NCBI GenBank assembly: GCA_011620135.1
Contig: WOZS01000065.1
Coordinates: forward strand, 34,419 to 69,443
Direction: 5' to 3'
Length of the DNA stretch: 35,025 bases
Origin: Gammaproteobacteria bacterium
Lineage (GTDB): Bacteria; Pseudomonadota; Gammaproteobacteria; WOZS01
Made by a program: the position numbers and the translations under genes. Below the pieces are notes generated by a model. That model was not told where the DNA came from and did not search any database. It was given only the letters and a program-made list of their open reading frames with translations. Each line of letters opens with the position of its first letter. Position 1 is the stretch's first letter. Below, one piece after another: positions 15,878 to 25,616 of the stretch.

Positions 15878-16791
15878 GTATCGCGCCACATCAGATGACC
15901 GCTCAGGATGCGGTAGGCTGGCTGCCGGAGTTGCTGCGCCTGGAATACCTGGAAGACAATCTCTACCGGGGTGTGGCTGTGGATTATGGCGGCGGCCATC
16001 TGTTTGGCGGTCATGTCCTTGGCCAGGCCCTGGCTGCCGCCGCTGCCACGGTGCCTGCCGATCGCAGCAGCCATTCATTGCACGCCTATTTCCTGCGTCC
16101 CGGCAACGTGAATCGTCCTGTTCTCTATGAGGTGGACCGGATCCGTGACGGCAAGAGCTTCATCACCAGGTGCGTCAACGCCATCCAGGGCGGCGAGGCC
16201 ATCTTCACCATGTCGGCTTCGTTCCAGCGACAGGAGCATGGTTATCACCATGCCGCGTCATTTCCCCATGTGCCAGCCCCCGAGGAGCTGGTCAGCGAGG
16301 CCCAGCACTATCGGGAAGCGTTGTGTGAGCTGCCCGAGGAGGTGCGCATGCAGCTGTTTCGCGCCAGGCCCGTGGAGGTCAGGCCGGTGGACCCGGTGCA
16401 TCCGCTGCATCCCGAAGCGGCCCCACCGCTCCAGACCTTCTGGTTTCGTTTCGAGCCTGCCGCAACAACCGCAAGTCCTGCCGAGGCCCAGGCCATGCTG
16501 GCCTATGCATCGGATCTGGGCGCTTTGGGCACGGCCGTTCGGCCCCACGCCGTGACGTATCTCTCCGGCCAGGTGCAGATGGCGAGCCTGGACCATGCCC
16601 TGTGGTTCCATGCTCCCATTGCCGTCGATGACTGGTTCTTGTATGTGGTGGACAGCCCATGGGCAGGCAATGCCCGCGGGCTGGTCCGTGGTCAGATCTT
16701 TGCCCGCAGCGGCCAATTGATTGCCTCCGTGGCCCAGGAAGGGTTGATCCGGCCGCGGCCGACAAGGGCTTCTGGTGCGGCTTCCGGTTGA
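15874..16791 (+). CDS. tesB: Acyl-CoA thioesterase II
   Basis: TesB hydrolyses acyl-CoA to free acid and CoA in the cytoplasm. The 305-residue protein has the two hot-dog domains of the family: GGHLFGGHVLGQALAAA (40-56), SLHAYFLRPG (68-77), SDLGALGTA (213-221), SLDHALWFH (238-246) and a final FARSGQLIASVAQEGLIR. Measured against E. coli TesB (Asp204, Thr228, Gln278), the catalytic triad falls at Asp214, Ser238 and Gln288 with a constant offset of ten; Ser replaces Thr. It overlaps the Rieske gene by ATGA, an unusual pairing, and lies 15 bases before the DAHP synthase gene. Confidence 0.95.
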   Translation: MSIAPHQMTAQDAVGWLPELLRLEYLEDNLYRGVAVDYGGGHLFGGHVLGQALAAAAATVPADRSSHSLHAYFLRPGNVNRPVLYEVDRIRDGKSFITRCVNAIQGGEAIFTMSASFQRQEHGYHHAASFPHVPAPEELVSEAQHYREALCELPEEVRMQLFRARPVEVRPVDPVHPLHPEAAPPLQTFWFRFEPAATTASPAEAQAMLAYASDLGALGTAVRPHAVTYLSGQVQMASLDHALWFHAPIAVDDWFLYVVDSPWAGNARGLVRGQIFARSGQLIASVAQEGLIRPRPTRASGAASG

Positions 16792-16806
16792 ACAGGGGCG
16801 CATCAC

Positions 16807-17952
16807 GTGATCCTGTTGTTGCGTGACGATGTGCAGCCCGGGGAGGCGGTGTACATCGCCCTGTGCACACAACTCGACCGCCTGCCGGGGATCCGATGGC
16901 GACTCCATGAGGAAACAGGAACGGAAAAGGTCCTGCGTGAGATCTATCTCATCGGGTCCACAGCCGGGCTTGAGACGGCAGACATGAGCATGCTGCCGGG
17001 TGTGGAGCGGGTCATCAAAGTGTCTCAGGAATATCGCATTCTCGGTCGTCACAAGGGCAGCGAGCGCAGCAGCCGCTTTGAATACAATGGGCTGGAGTTC
17101 AGCCAGGACAACCTGCATGTCTTTGCGGGCCTGTGTGCTGTGGACAACGAGGACAATGTGGCGGCTACCATGGCGGCCCTCAAGGCCTGCGGTCAGATCA
17201 CCACCCGCATGGGGGCCTACAAGCCGCGCACCAGCCCCTATGCCTTCCAGGGCCATGGCGCGGCGTGCCTGCCCTATGTGTTTTGCCTCGCGGACGAATA
17301 TGGCATTGCGGTGATCGCCATGGAGGTCACCCATGAGCGCCACATCGACGAGATCGAGCAGGCGCGCCGCCAGGTACAGGCCCGTTGCGGCGTGATGCTG
17401 CAGATCGGCACCCGCAACACCCAGAACTTCGAGCTTTTGAAGGCGGTGGGCCGCCAGAAACGCCACCCCGTGCTGCTCAAGCGCGGCTTCGGCATCACCC
17501 TGGACGAAACCCTCAATGCGGCAGAGTATCTGGCCAGCGAGGGTAATACCCGCATCGTGCTCTGTTTGCGGGGCGTCAAGTCCAACATGGGCGAACCACA
17601 CCGCAACCTGGTGGACTTTGCCCACGTCCCCACTGTCAAGCGCCTGACGCGCATGCCGGTGTGTATTGACCCCTCCCATTCCGTGGGCATCAGGGCAGCG
17701 GCCCCAGATGGCCTCACCGAGATCCACCATGCCACGGCTCAGGGCGTGATTGCCGGAGCCAACATGGTCCTGGTGGACTTTCATCCCAGACCCGCCGAGG
17801 CCCTGGTGGACAGCGCCCAGGCTCTACCCCTGGACCAGCTGGGTTTGTTTCTCGAGGATGTGGCCATTGCGCGGCGCGCCTATGAGGCGCGCTGTGCCCT
17901 GGCGCAGCGCGCTGCGGCACAGGAGGTGACCCTCCTGGGGCTTGCTCAATGA
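16807..17952 (+). CDS. DAHP synthase family protein (type I-beta, AroF-like), divergent
   Basis: The 381-residue protein has an N-terminal ferredoxin-like domain (about 1-70) and a DAHP synthase TIM barrel with KPRTSPYAFQGHG (139-151), LQIGTRNTQNFELL (198-211), VLLKRGFGITLDE (222-234) and CIDPSHSVG (286-294). Known enzymes join erythrose 4-phosphate and PEP at the head of the shikimate pathway. Several conserved positions differ: AGLCAVDNE (107-115) where AGPCAVES is usual, CLRGVKSN where CERGIRTF is usual, and LVDFHPRP with Asp324 where the metal-binding Glu of IEVHPDP stands. Metal-ligand candidates Cys110, His291 and Asp335 remain. It could be a DAHP synthase with altered specificity or a related aldolase. 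Its stop overlaps the mfd start as ATGA. Confidence 0.85.
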   Translation: MILLLRDDVQPGEAVYIALCTQLDRLPGIRWRLHEETGTEKVLREIYLIGSTAGLETADMSMLPGVERVIKVSQEYRILGRHKGSERSSRFEYNGLEFSQDNLHVFAGLCAVDNEDNVAATMAALKACGQITTRMGAYKPRTSPYAFQGHGAACLPYVFCLADEYGIAVIAMEVTHERHIDEIEQARRQVQARCGVMLQIGTRNTQNFELLKAVGRQKRHPVLLKRGFGITLDETLNAAEYLASEGNTRIVLCLRGVKSNMGEPHRNLVDFAHVPTVKRLTRMPVCIDPSHSVGIRAAAPDGLTEIHHATAQGVIAGANMVLVDFHPRPAEALVDSAQALPLDQLGLFLEDVAIARRAYEARCALAQRAAAQEVTLLGLAQ

Positions 17953-20900
17953 GGCCCAGGCACCATCTGATGGAACACGCCTTGCCCTCATTGGGCGAGG
18001 CGGTCACCTGGCCCGAGGTGGCCACCTCCCCGCGGCTGGCACTGGCCATTGCCGAGGCGGCCCGCAGCATGACAGGCCCCCTGTTGGTGGTGGCTCCCGA
18101 CGCCCAGCATCTCGAATCCCTGGCGCAGGCCTGCGGTTTTTTCCTGGGCAGCGCCTTGCCGGTGATCCAGCTGCCGGACCGCGATGTGCTGCCCTATGAC
18201 GTGTTTTCGCCCAGCGCCTTTGTCATCTCCCAGCGTCTCGAGGCCCTGTCCCAGCTGTTGCAGCTCCAGCGTGGCGTGGTGCTGGTCTCGCCGCTTGCCT
18301 TCCTGGAACGCTTGCCGCCCCGGGACTACCTCGGCGCCTATGTCTTTTCTTTCAAGGTGGGGCAGGCGCTCGAACCCGAGACGCTGTGTGCCCGCTTGGT
18401 GGAGGCAGGCTACGTGCATGTGGACCAGGTGGAGGAGCCTGGTTTCTTCAATCGCCATGGCGCCTTGGTGGACTGCTTTCCCATGGGCAGCAAGGAGCCC
18501 TATCGCATCGAGTTCTGCGATGCGCGCATCGAGTCTATCCGCACCTTCGATCCCGCCACGCAGCGCTCGCAGGCTCCCGTCAAGGCCATGCGCCTGGTGC
18601 CGGGGCGGGAATGCCCGCTGCAAAAAGACGCCATCGACCGCTTCCGGCGCGCCTTTCGCGCTGTCTTCGGCAACGAGGCGCAGCACAGCGTGGTCTATGC
18701 CGAGGTGAGCGCCGGCCACGTCGTGCCGGGCATCGAGTCTTATCTGCCGCTTTTCTTCGAGCACACCGCCACCCTGGCCGAGTTGTTGCCGGCATCCACC
18801 ACCATGCTGTGGTGCCCCGTGCCGTGGCAGGCGCTGTGGGCTGATGTGGAGCGCCGCTTTGCCCTGCGCCAGGGCAACCTGCAACGCCCGGCCTTGCCGC
18901 CCGAGACGCTGTTCGTGCCACCGTGGCAGATTCTTGAGGCGGTCTGCGGCCTCGGTCATGTGTTCCTGGATGAATCGGCAGCAGAGGCAGCCGGCGCGTT
19001 GCCGGCACTGAGCGGCACAGAACCCCGGGAGCGCCTGGCCGCCCTGATGGCGACAGGCTTGCAGCGGGTGCTGGTCACCGCCGTCTCGCCGGGGCGACGC
19101 GAGGCGCTCAAGGCTGAGCTGGGCGATGCCGTCTCCCTGGTGGCGGACTGGCATGGCTTCGCAGCCCGGCAGGAGTCAGGAGCGGCCCTCACGGTGGGTG
19201 AGCTGGAGCGCGGCTTCAGCTTGCCTGGGTCGGGGCTTGCCGTGGTGACCGAAGAAGAACTGGCCGGGCGCATGCCCTTGCCGCGCCGCCGCCGCCAGGG
19301 CGCCTCGCGCGACCTGGGTGCCATCATCCGTGATCTGACCGACCTGACCATCGGCAGCATCGTGGTACACCGCGACCACGGCATCGGCCGCTACCTCGGG
19401 CTCACCAGGCTCGAGACCGGCGGCATTGAGGAAGAACTGCTGGTGCTGGAGTACCAGGGCGGCGACAAGGTCTATGTGCCGGTGACCCGCTGCGAGGATG
19501 TCTCGCGCTACAGCGGCAACCCCAACCCGGAGCTGCATCGCTTAGGCGGCGCGGAGTGGGGCAAGGCAAAGCAGAAGGCCGCCCAAAGGGCCAGGGACAT
19601 AGCCGCCGAACTGCTGGAGGTCTACGCCAGGCGCCAGGTCAGCAAGGCGCAGCCATTGCAGATGGCCGAGGCGGACTATCTCGCCTTCGCCCGCCAGTTT
19701 CCCTTCGAGGAAACCCCGGACCAGGCCCGCGCCATCGAGGCGGTGCTGGCGGACATGGCCAGGGATACCCCCATGGACCGCGTGGTCTGTGGCGATGTGG
19801 GGTTTGGCAAGACGGAAGTCGCCCTGCGCGCAGCCTTCGTGGCCGCGAGCAACGGCAAGCAGGTGGCAGTGCTCGTGCCAACCACGCTCCTGGCCGATCA
19901 GCACCTGCGCAACTTCCAGGATCGCCTGGCCGACACCGCGATCCGCGTGGCCCGGCTCTCCAGGCTTTCTGCCAGGGGCGAGGAACGCGCCACGCTGGAA
20001 GCGCTGGGCCAGGGCACGGTGGATGTGGTGATCGGTACCCAGGCAGTGCTGCGCGACGAGGTGCGTTTCAGGGACCTGGGTCTTGTGATCGTGGATGAGG
20101 AGCACCGATTTGGGGTGCGTGCCAAGGACAGGCTCAAGGCGCTGAGGCCCAACGTACACTGTCTCACCCTCACCGCAACCCCCATCCCGCGCACGCTCAG
20201 CATGAGTCTTGCCGGCCTGCGCGATCTTTCCATCATCGCAACCCCACCCCAGGACAGGCTGCCGATAGAGACCAGCGCCTGCGAGTGGGACCAGGCCACC
20301 ATGGCCGAGGCCATCTCCCGGGAGATGCGCCGTGGAGGCCAGGTGTATGCCATCCACAATCGCATCGAGGACATCGAGAGCTTTGCCCGGCACATCCAGG
20401 AGGCCGCCCCCCAGGCGACCATACGCATCGCCCATGGCGCCATGCGCGAGCGCGAGCTCGAAGAGGTGATGCGCGACTTCTACCACCGCCGTTTCACCGT
20501 GTTGGTGGCGACCACCATTGTGGAAAGCGGCCTCGACGTGCCCACCGCCAACACCATCATCATCCACCGTGCCGACCTGCTGGGTCTGGCTCAGTTGCAC
20601 CAACTGCGCGGCCGGGTGGGCCGTTCGCACCACCGCGCCTTTTGCTACCTGGTACTGCCGCCCCAGGCGGTGATGACTGCCGATGCCAAGCGGCGCATCG
20701 AGGCGCTGCTGGCCTCGGACGGCCTGGGTGCCGGCTTTTTGTTAGCCACCTTCGACCTCGAAATCCGTGGGGCCGGCGAGTTGCTGGGCGATGAACAAAG
20801 CGGCGAGATGCTGGCTGTGGGCTTCGAGATGTACAACGAGATGCTGGCCCAAGCCGTGGCGGCGCTCAAATCGGGGGCACTGTCCGAGGTGGACCTGAAC

Positions 20901-21389
20901 GCACCTGCGGCGCGTACCACCGTGGATGTGATGGCCAGCATGCTTTTTCCGGAGACCTACATGCCCGACGTGCGTATGCGCCTGATATACTACAAGCGCT
21001 TGGCGGCGGTGCAGGATGCCAACGCAGTGCGCGAGATCGAGCAGGACGTGATAGACCGCTTCGGACCGCTGCCGCCCCCCGCCCAATGCCTCATGGCCGC
21101 AGCCAGGCTGCGCCTGGCAGCGGCTGCCCTGGGTATCCAAAGCGTCGCCATCCTGGCCAAGGGCGGCAAGGTGGTCTTCGGCCAGCACACCACGGTGGAC
21201 CCCAGCCGGCTCATCGAGCTCATGCGCCAATCCCAGGGGCGCATCACCTTCGATGGCCCACAGGCCATCAGGCTTGCAGGGCCTTTTGCCACCCCCGAGG
21301 CCCGGCTTGCCGCCGCCCAGGATCTGTTGCAGCAACTGGCGCAGCCAGCAGTACCTGCCAGACAAAAGGGCCGCGCCGCAGCGGGCTGA
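17949..21389 (+). CDS. mfd: Transcription-repair coupling factor
   Basis: Mfd removes RNA polymerase stalled at DNA lesions and recruits UvrA. The 1146-residue length is normal. The order of domains is visible: an N-terminal UvrB-like part with [15 protein letters not shown] and a PEPGFFN-like [10 protein letters not shown], the RNA polymerase-interaction domain around [20 protein letters not shown], then the RecG-like motor with Walker [10 protein letters not shown] (from residue 615), DEEHRFG (from 716), TATPIPRTL, and the [13 protein letters not shown] and QLRGRVGRS helicase motifs. The C-terminal domain continues to residue 1146. ATG 17949 overlaps the preceding stop; a Met at codon 8 is a possible alternative. 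Confidence 0.98.
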   Translation: MRPRHHLMEHALPSLGEAVTWPEVATSPRLALAIAEAARSMTGPLLVVAPDAQHLESLAQACGFFLGSALPVIQLPDRDVLPYDVFSPSAFVISQRLEALSQLLQLQRGVVLVSPLAFLERLPPRDYLGAYVFSFKVGQALEPETLCARLVEAGYVHVDQVEEPGFFNRHGALVDCFPMGSKEPYRIEFCDARIESIRTFDPATQRSQAPVKAMRLVPGRECPLQKDAIDRFRRAFRAVFGNEAQHSVVYAEVSAGHVVPGIESYLPLFFEHTATLAELLPASTTMLWCPVPWQALWADVERRFALRQGNLQRPALPPETLFVPPWQILEAVCGLGHVFLDESAAEAAGALPALSGTEPRERLAALMATGLQRVLVTAVSPGRREALKAELGDAVSLVADWHGFAARQESGAALTVGELERGFSLPGSGLAVVTEEELAGRMPLPRRRRQGASRDLGAIIRDLTDLTIGSIVVHRDHGIGRYLGLTRLETGGIEEELLVLEYQGGDKVYVPVTRCEDVSRYSGNPNPELHRLGGAEWGKAKQKAAQRARDIAAELLEVYARRQVSKAQPLQMAEADYLAFARQFPFEETPDQARAIEAVLADMARDTPMDRVVCGDVGFGKTEVALRAAFVAASNGKQVAVLVPTTLLADQHLRNFQDRLADTAIRVARLSRLSARGEERATLEALGQGTVDVVIGTQAVLRDEVRFRDLGLVIVDEEHRFGVRAKDRLKALRPNVHCLTLTATPIPRTLSMSLAGLRDLSIIATPPQDRLPIETSACEWDQATMAEAISREMRRGGQVYAIHNRIEDIESFARHIQEAAPQATIRIAHGAMRERELEEVMRDFYHRRFTVLVATTIVESGLDVPTANTIIIHRADLLGLAQLHQLRGRVGRSHHRAFCYLVLPPQAVMTADAKRRIEALLASDGLGAGFLLATFDLEIRGAGELLGDEQSGEMLAVGFEMYNEMLAQAVAALKSGALSEVDLNAPAARTTVDVMASMLFPETYMPDVRMRLIYYKRLAAVQDANAVREIEQDVIDRFGPLPPPAQCLMAAARLRLAAAALGIQSVAILAKGGKVVFGQHTTVDPSRLIELMRQSQGRITFDGPQAIRLAGPFATPEARLAAAQDLLQQLAQPAVPARQKGRAAAG

Positions 21390-21423
21390 ACGATCCAGCC
21401 AGTTCGCCCAGAGGAACGACGCC

Positions 21424-22143
21424 ATGGCACGACGACAAGCCCAGCCCACAGGGGCCGCCCTGTTGCCCAAGGACCCTTTGCTGCTGCATTCCTGCTGTGC
21501 GCCGTGTGCAGGCGTTATCATGGAAGACCTGGTGCAGCACCAAGTGCCCTACACCATCCTGTTCTACAACCCCAACATCCACCCGCAGCGGGAATATAAT
21601 CTGCGCAAGGCCGAGAACATGCGCCATGCCCAAAGCCTCGGCGTGCCCTTCGTCGATGCCGACTACGACGTGGCCAACTGGATGGCGCGGGTCAAGGGCC
21701 TGGAAAATGAACCCGAGCGCGGCGCGCGCTGCACGGCCTGCTTCGACATGCGCTTTGCGTTCTCGGCGCTTTATGCCCATGAGCACGGCTTCAAGGGTTT
21801 TGCCACCACGCTGGGCATCTCGCGCTGGAAGGATCTCGCCCAGGTCAACGGGAGTGGTGCGCGTGCCGCTTTGCGTTATGAAAACCTGACCTTCTGGGCC
21901 ATCAACTGGCGCAAGGGCGGCGGCAGTGCACGGATGATCGAGCTTTCCAAGAAAGAAGGCTTTTACCAGCAGGAGTACTGCGGCTGCATCTACAGTCTGC
22001 GGGACACCAACGCCTGGCGCCTGGCCCGTGGCAGGGAACGCATCCGCCTTGGCGAGCAGTACTATGGTGCAGATCGACCCAGACCAGACGCCGATTCAAG
22101 CGATGCATCCTGCTCTGTGACGCAAAAACTGCCCGAGACCTGA
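21424..22143 (+). CDS. queH: Epoxyqueuosine reductase QueH
   Basis: QueH reduces epoxyqueuosine to queuosine in tRNA, the last step of that modification; it is the cobalamin-free alternative to QueG. The 239-residue protein has the family's Cys boxes: [10 protein letters not shown] (Cys24, Cys25, Cys28), RCTACFDMR (Cys103, Cys106) and EYCGCIYS (Cys186, Cys188). These supply the iron-sulfur cluster and additional metal ligands. The core signature [11 protein letters not shown] is also present. The start at 21424 follows AGAGGAACG and lies 34 bases after mfd. The last 25 residues are non-conserved. Confidence 0.95.
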   Translation: MARRQAQPTGAALLPKDPLLLHSCCAPCAGVIMEDLVQHQVPYTILFYNPNIHPQREYNLRKAENMRHAQSLGVPFVDADYDVANWMARVKGLENEPERGARCTACFDMRFAFSALYAHEHGFKGFATTLGISRWKDLAQVNGSGARAALRYENLTFWAINWRKGGGSARMIELSKKEGFYQQEYCGCIYSLRDTNAWRLARGRERIRLGEQYYGADRPRPDADSSDASCSVTQKLPET

Positions 22144-22309
22144 TTCTGTCTCGGATCTCATTGCTGCATGAACCGCGGCTTGCATGCCCTGTTATGGGGT
22201 GCGGCAAATACCCAGGCCGTGGCCCTGCCTTGGGAAGCTCATGGTATTGCGCCAGGCCGAAGCCCCGCAACGAAACCCCCCATGGCGGTGCATGGAGTCG
22301 GGGCCGCTG

Positions 22310-23530
22310 CTAGCTGCAGGAGGCCAGGTCGCTCTCCATGAGCTGCACGATGGGACCCTGGGTGGCTGGCGTGATGTCGAAATCGAAGATGCCCTTGGGC
22401 AGCCACAGCGTGGCGCAGGCATTGGGCACATCCACGAGGCTGCTGATGCGGCCTTCCACGGGTGCCGCCCCCAGAATGGCATAGGCCTGGGCGCCGCTGT
22501 AGCCGAAGCGCTTGAGGTAGGAGATGGCCTGCATGCAGGCACGGCGGTAGGCCACGTGGGCATCGAGGTAGAACTGGCGACCCTGTTCGTCCACGGAGAT
22601 GCCCTCGAAGACCAGATGGCTATCGTAGCGGGGCTCCACCGGGCTGGTCTGGAAAATGGGCTGGGTGAGGTCGTAGAGGGCCATGCCGTCCTTGATGAGA
22701 TCCACCCGAAGCGCGATCCAGCCGCCCATCTCGATGGCGCCACAGAAGGTGATCTCGCCATCGCCCTGGGAGAAATGCAGGTCACCTACCGAGAGCCCGG
22801 CCTCCGGGACATAGACCGGGAAATACACCCTGGAGCCCCGGGTGAGGTTCTTGATGTCGCAGTTGCCACCATGCTCCCGTGGCGGGATGGTGCGTGCCGC
22901 TTCCCGGGCAGCCTCTCTGGCTTGCTGGGGGGGCATGCGGCCTAGCAGCGCGGTCTTGGCGCAGGGGACATGGGCCAACGGCGGCACCCGATCCGGCGCC
23001 GTAGCCACCAGGGCCGCTTCGCGGCGATTCCATTCAGCCAGCAGGGCTTCCGAGGGAAGACAGCCCATCAGGCCTGGGTGGACCATGCCAGCAAGCCGCA
23101 CCCCGGGGATATGTCGCGAGGAAGCATAGATGCCCTGGAAATCCCAGCAGGCCTTGCGGGCTTCTGGAAAGAAATCGGTGAGCAGCCCGCCGCCATTTTC
23201 CCTGGCAAAGATGCCGGTGAACCCCCAGGGATTGGCCGACCAGGGGCCCACATCGAGGATATCCACCACCAGCAGATCACCGGGCTGAGCTCCCTTGATG
23301 CCAATGGGGCCGCTCAGGTAGTGGCAGCGCGTGAGATCGGCATCGCGAATATCGGCGGCATTGTCGTCGTTGCTGATCTGCCCGCCTGTCCACTCCAGGC
23401 AATGGACCACAAAAGCCTCTCCAGGTTGGACAGTGGCCACCATGGGGATGGCGGGATGCCAGCGATTGTGTACCAGACCATCCTGGGCCTCGGGCGGCTT
23501 GGCAGGGTCGAGTGTGATGAGTGTTTGCAT
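22310..23530 (-). CDS. fmdA: Formamidase (FmdA/AmdA family)
   Basis: The 406-residue protein matches formamidase/acetamidase in length and sequence: WHPAIPMVATVQPGEAFVVH near 24, the NDDNAADIRDADLTRCHYLS stretch, GPIGIKGAQPGDLLVVDILD, the HGGNCDIKNLTRGSRVYFPV block and DLHFSQGDGEITFCGAIEM. The enzyme hydrolyses formamide, or short amides, to the acid and ammonia in the cytoplasm. The start at 23530 (MQTLITLD) follows AGGAG a few bases upstream; the frame stays open further upstream to about 23923 but with no family likeness. No amide transporter or fmdB-type regulator gene is next to it. It converges with queH. Confidence 0.94.
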   Translation of the reverse strand: MQTLITLDPAKPPEAQDGLVHNRWHPAIPMVATVQPGEAFVVHCLEWTGGQISNDDNAADIRDADLTRCHYLSGPIGIKGAQPGDLLVVDILDVGPWSANPWGFTGIFARENGGGLLTDFFPEARKACWDFQGIYASSRHIPGVRLAGMVHPGLMGCLPSEALLAEWNRREAALVATAPDRVPPLAHVPCAKTALLGRMPPQQAREAAREAARTIPPREHGGNCDIKNLTRGSRVYFPVYVPEAGLSVGDLHFSQGDGEITFCGAIEMGGWIALRVDLIKDGMALYDLTQPIFQTSPVEPRYDSHLVFEGISVDEQGRQFYLDAHVAYRRACMQAISYLKRFGYSGAQAYAILGAAPVEGRISSLVDVPNACATLWLPKGIFDFDITPATQGPIVQLMESDLASCS

Positions 23531-24075
23531 GATCTCCTTCTCAAGTTTTTCAGCAAAAGGCGGCGTGCGACTTGACGGCATGGCAGACCCAGGTGAACTG
23601 ATCCAGCCAGAGCCGTTCCATGCCACGGGGGTTCGTGTAGCCATGGCTGCTGAGCGTGTTCTTGGTGAATAGCATGAAGGCAGGTCATCAAGATGCCAAT
23701 GGGCCCGAAAGCCACCAGGTCTACGGTGAGAGCGTAGCCCAGGAAGACATCCAAGAAGCGGCGGTCTGGAGGTAGGTGATTGTTGTCCAGTTGGTACCCA
23801 CTTTTGCGCAAAGTGCCTCGAGGCCATGGTAGCCCTGGCTGGGATTTTGTCGGTCAAGCCGTATGCCGCCTGCAGGCTGGTCGTATGGGCCGACAGCCCC
23901 ATCATCGCACTGATACGCCTCATGGTGCGCTGGGCCGGCCGGGATAGGGCGCATTGGCAAAGAAGACGATGAAACGATCACAGCGGGAATACAGCGCCGC
24001 ATGCAAGGAGTTGACGGCCAAGCAGGGATGGCCATGTCTGTTGTCCATGTCTCGAGCCTGCCGCCTGGCCACAGA
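23531..24075. other. 545-base stretch without a supported gene
   Basis: Between the formamidase start and the APH-like gene end no frame encodes a protein I recognise. A minus-strand frame opens a 42-residue reading frame (24048 to 23920) with no Shine-Dalgarno likeness to neighbours. The same frame resumes after several stops as LDVFLGYALTVDLVAFGPIG, and the other two frames are also partly open. This could be a decayed gene broken by frameshifts or simply a long leader for the formamidase gene. No repeats or hairpins stood out. Confidence 0.4.
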
Positions 24076-25614
24076 TCAGGGCCTGCAGGGTATGCCGAGG
24101 CGCTCGCGGATGCGCTCCACCAACTCAGGCAGAGGCTCTTCTTTGGTGGTCTCGATGGCCAGGGTATGGGCCTGCTCCAGGGCAGAAAGTGGCTCGGCGC
24201 TGGCAAGCTGGAGATCCAGCACATGCAAGTCCGCATCCGAGGGGTCGCCCTGGCGGGCTGCCAAGCGGGCGCGCAGCACCTCTTGCGGGGCGCTCAGCGA
24301 CAGGATCAGCCATGGGGCCCCCAGGCGCTCGGCCGGGGCTGCTGCCTGCCTGCGGTCTGCGCTGCGCAAAAAGGCTGCATCGAGGCACAAGCTGCAACCA
24401 GATTGCAGGGCGATTTGTGCGATCTGTGCCAGGTGCTCATAGGTGCGCCGATTCATTGTCTCGCTGTACAAGGCATCAGCACCGCGCTGCAGGGGGTCGA
24501 TTCCGGCAAGGCGTTTGCGCTCGATGTCGGAGCGTACCTGTAACACCTGCAGCTCCGCGATCAATTGCGCTGCCAGATGGCTCTTGCCACAACCGGAGAG
24601 GCCATGCAACAGCAGCAAAAAGGGCCTGCGGGCCTGCGTGAACTGGGCGGCCAGATGCAGGTACTGGCCAAGGCGCGCCTGCGAGCCCTCGTCATCGCTC
24701 AAGGCGGCGATCTTGGCGCGCACCATGGCCCGGTAACAGGCGAAATACCAGAAGACCGCCAACCCCGCATAATCGCCGCTCGCCTCCAGATACCGGGACA
24801 GGACCCGCCAGGCAAAGCCCGGCGCGCCGCGCACCGTGAGGTCCATGAACAAAAAGGCGATCTCGCTCATGCAGTCGATCCAGCGCAGAGTCTCGCTGAA
24901 CTCGATGCCATCGAAAATCACGACCTCGCCCCTGAAGCGGGCCATGTTGCTAAGGTGCATGTCGCCATGGAGCTCGCGCACCATGCCATGCCGCCTGCGC
25001 TCGTCGATGAGTCCGGCAAGCCGGCTGCCCTGTTCAATGCTCCAGGCAGCCACTGCCTCAAAGGTTTCCCGCCAGGCAGGATCCAGCCGCCCCGTGGCGG
25101 TAATGGTGGTGAAGTTGTCGCTGATGGCCTGCTGTACCAGCGCCGCGGTGCCAAGGGAGCCTGCCAGGGCAACCCGGGGCGCCGCCTGGTGATAGCTGGC
25201 AATGCGCCCGGCAAGGGCGTCGATATCCGCCATGGTGAGCTCAGCGCGCTCCAGAACGGCATCGAGGCGGTCTTCCGCGGCGAACTGGTGCATGCGCACG
25301 GCGTACTCAAAGCCTTCTGTCCCTGGCTTGCCGACCACAGGCCGCTCCAGGCTGCCCTGGAGCGGCACCACCGCATCATAGAGCACAGGTGCTAAGCGCT
25401 TGTTGAGCCGCAGCTCTTCGGCGCAATAGAACTGGCGTTTCTCCAGGGTTGTATAATCCAAAAAGCCAAAATCCACCGGTTTCTTGAACTTGTAGGCAAA
25501 AGGGCCAGTGAGCAGGACCCAGGAGATATGGGTCTCGCAGAGGGTAAAGGCTGTGGTGGGATGGTCGAAGGCGTCCGGCCGTTGCAAGGCCGACAACCAG
25601 GCAGGAATGGTCAC
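24076..25614 (-). CDS. APH-like phosphotransferase fused to a P-loop kinase domain
   Basis: The 512-residue protein joins two parts. Residues 1-330 resemble aminoglycoside phosphotransferase-like kinases: FAYKFKKPVDFGFLDY (39-54) with the nucleotide-binding Lys, catalytic loop ELHGDMHLSNMARF (214-227) with His216, Asp218 and Asn223, and metal-binding Asp235 in VIFDGIEF. Residues 333-512 are a P-loop kinase with Walker A GLSGCGKSHL (338-347), similar to zeta-toxin or gluconate kinases. This fused form is common in proteobacteria; its substrate is unknown and resistance should not be inferred. The start is GTG 25614, with AAGGAG at 25622-25627 seven bases upstream. That Shine-Dalgarno lies inside the first codons of the divergent cyclase gene. 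Confidence 0.88.
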   Translation of the reverse strand: MTIPAWLSALQRPDAFDHPTTAFTLCETHISWVLLTGPFAYKFKKPVDFGFLDYTTLEKRQFYCAEELRLNKRLAPVLYDAVVPLQGSLERPVVGKPGTEGFEYAVRMHQFAAEDRLDAVLERAELTMADIDALAGRIASYHQAAPRVALAGSLGTAALVQQAISDNFTTITATGRLDPAWRETFEAVAAWSIEQGSRLAGLIDERRRHGMVRELHGDMHLSNMARFRGEVVIFDGIEFSETLRWIDCMSEIAFLFMDLTVRGAPGFAWRVLSRYLEASGDYAGLAVFWYFACYRAMVRAKIAALSDDEGSQARLGQYLHLAAQFTQARRPFLLLLHGLSGCGKSHLAAQLIAELQVLQVRSDIERKRLAGIDPLQRGADALYSETMNRRTYEHLAQIAQIALQSGCSLCLDAAFLRSADRRQAAAPAERLGAPWLILSLSAPQEVLRARLAARQGDPSDADLHVLDLQLASAEPLSALEQAHTLAIETTKEEPLPELVERIRERLGIPCRP

Positions 25615-25616
25615 CG

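Noticed and set aside
16258-17784. Minus-strand open frame of 508 codons
   Set aside because: Antisense to tesB and the DAHP synthase gene, with low-complexity His/Gln/Ala-rich product and no recognisable domain.
24076-25614. Aminoglycoside resistance gene
   Set aside because: The APH-like fold alone is not evidence of resistance; this fused form with a P-loop kinase is a common chromosomal gene of unknown substrate.
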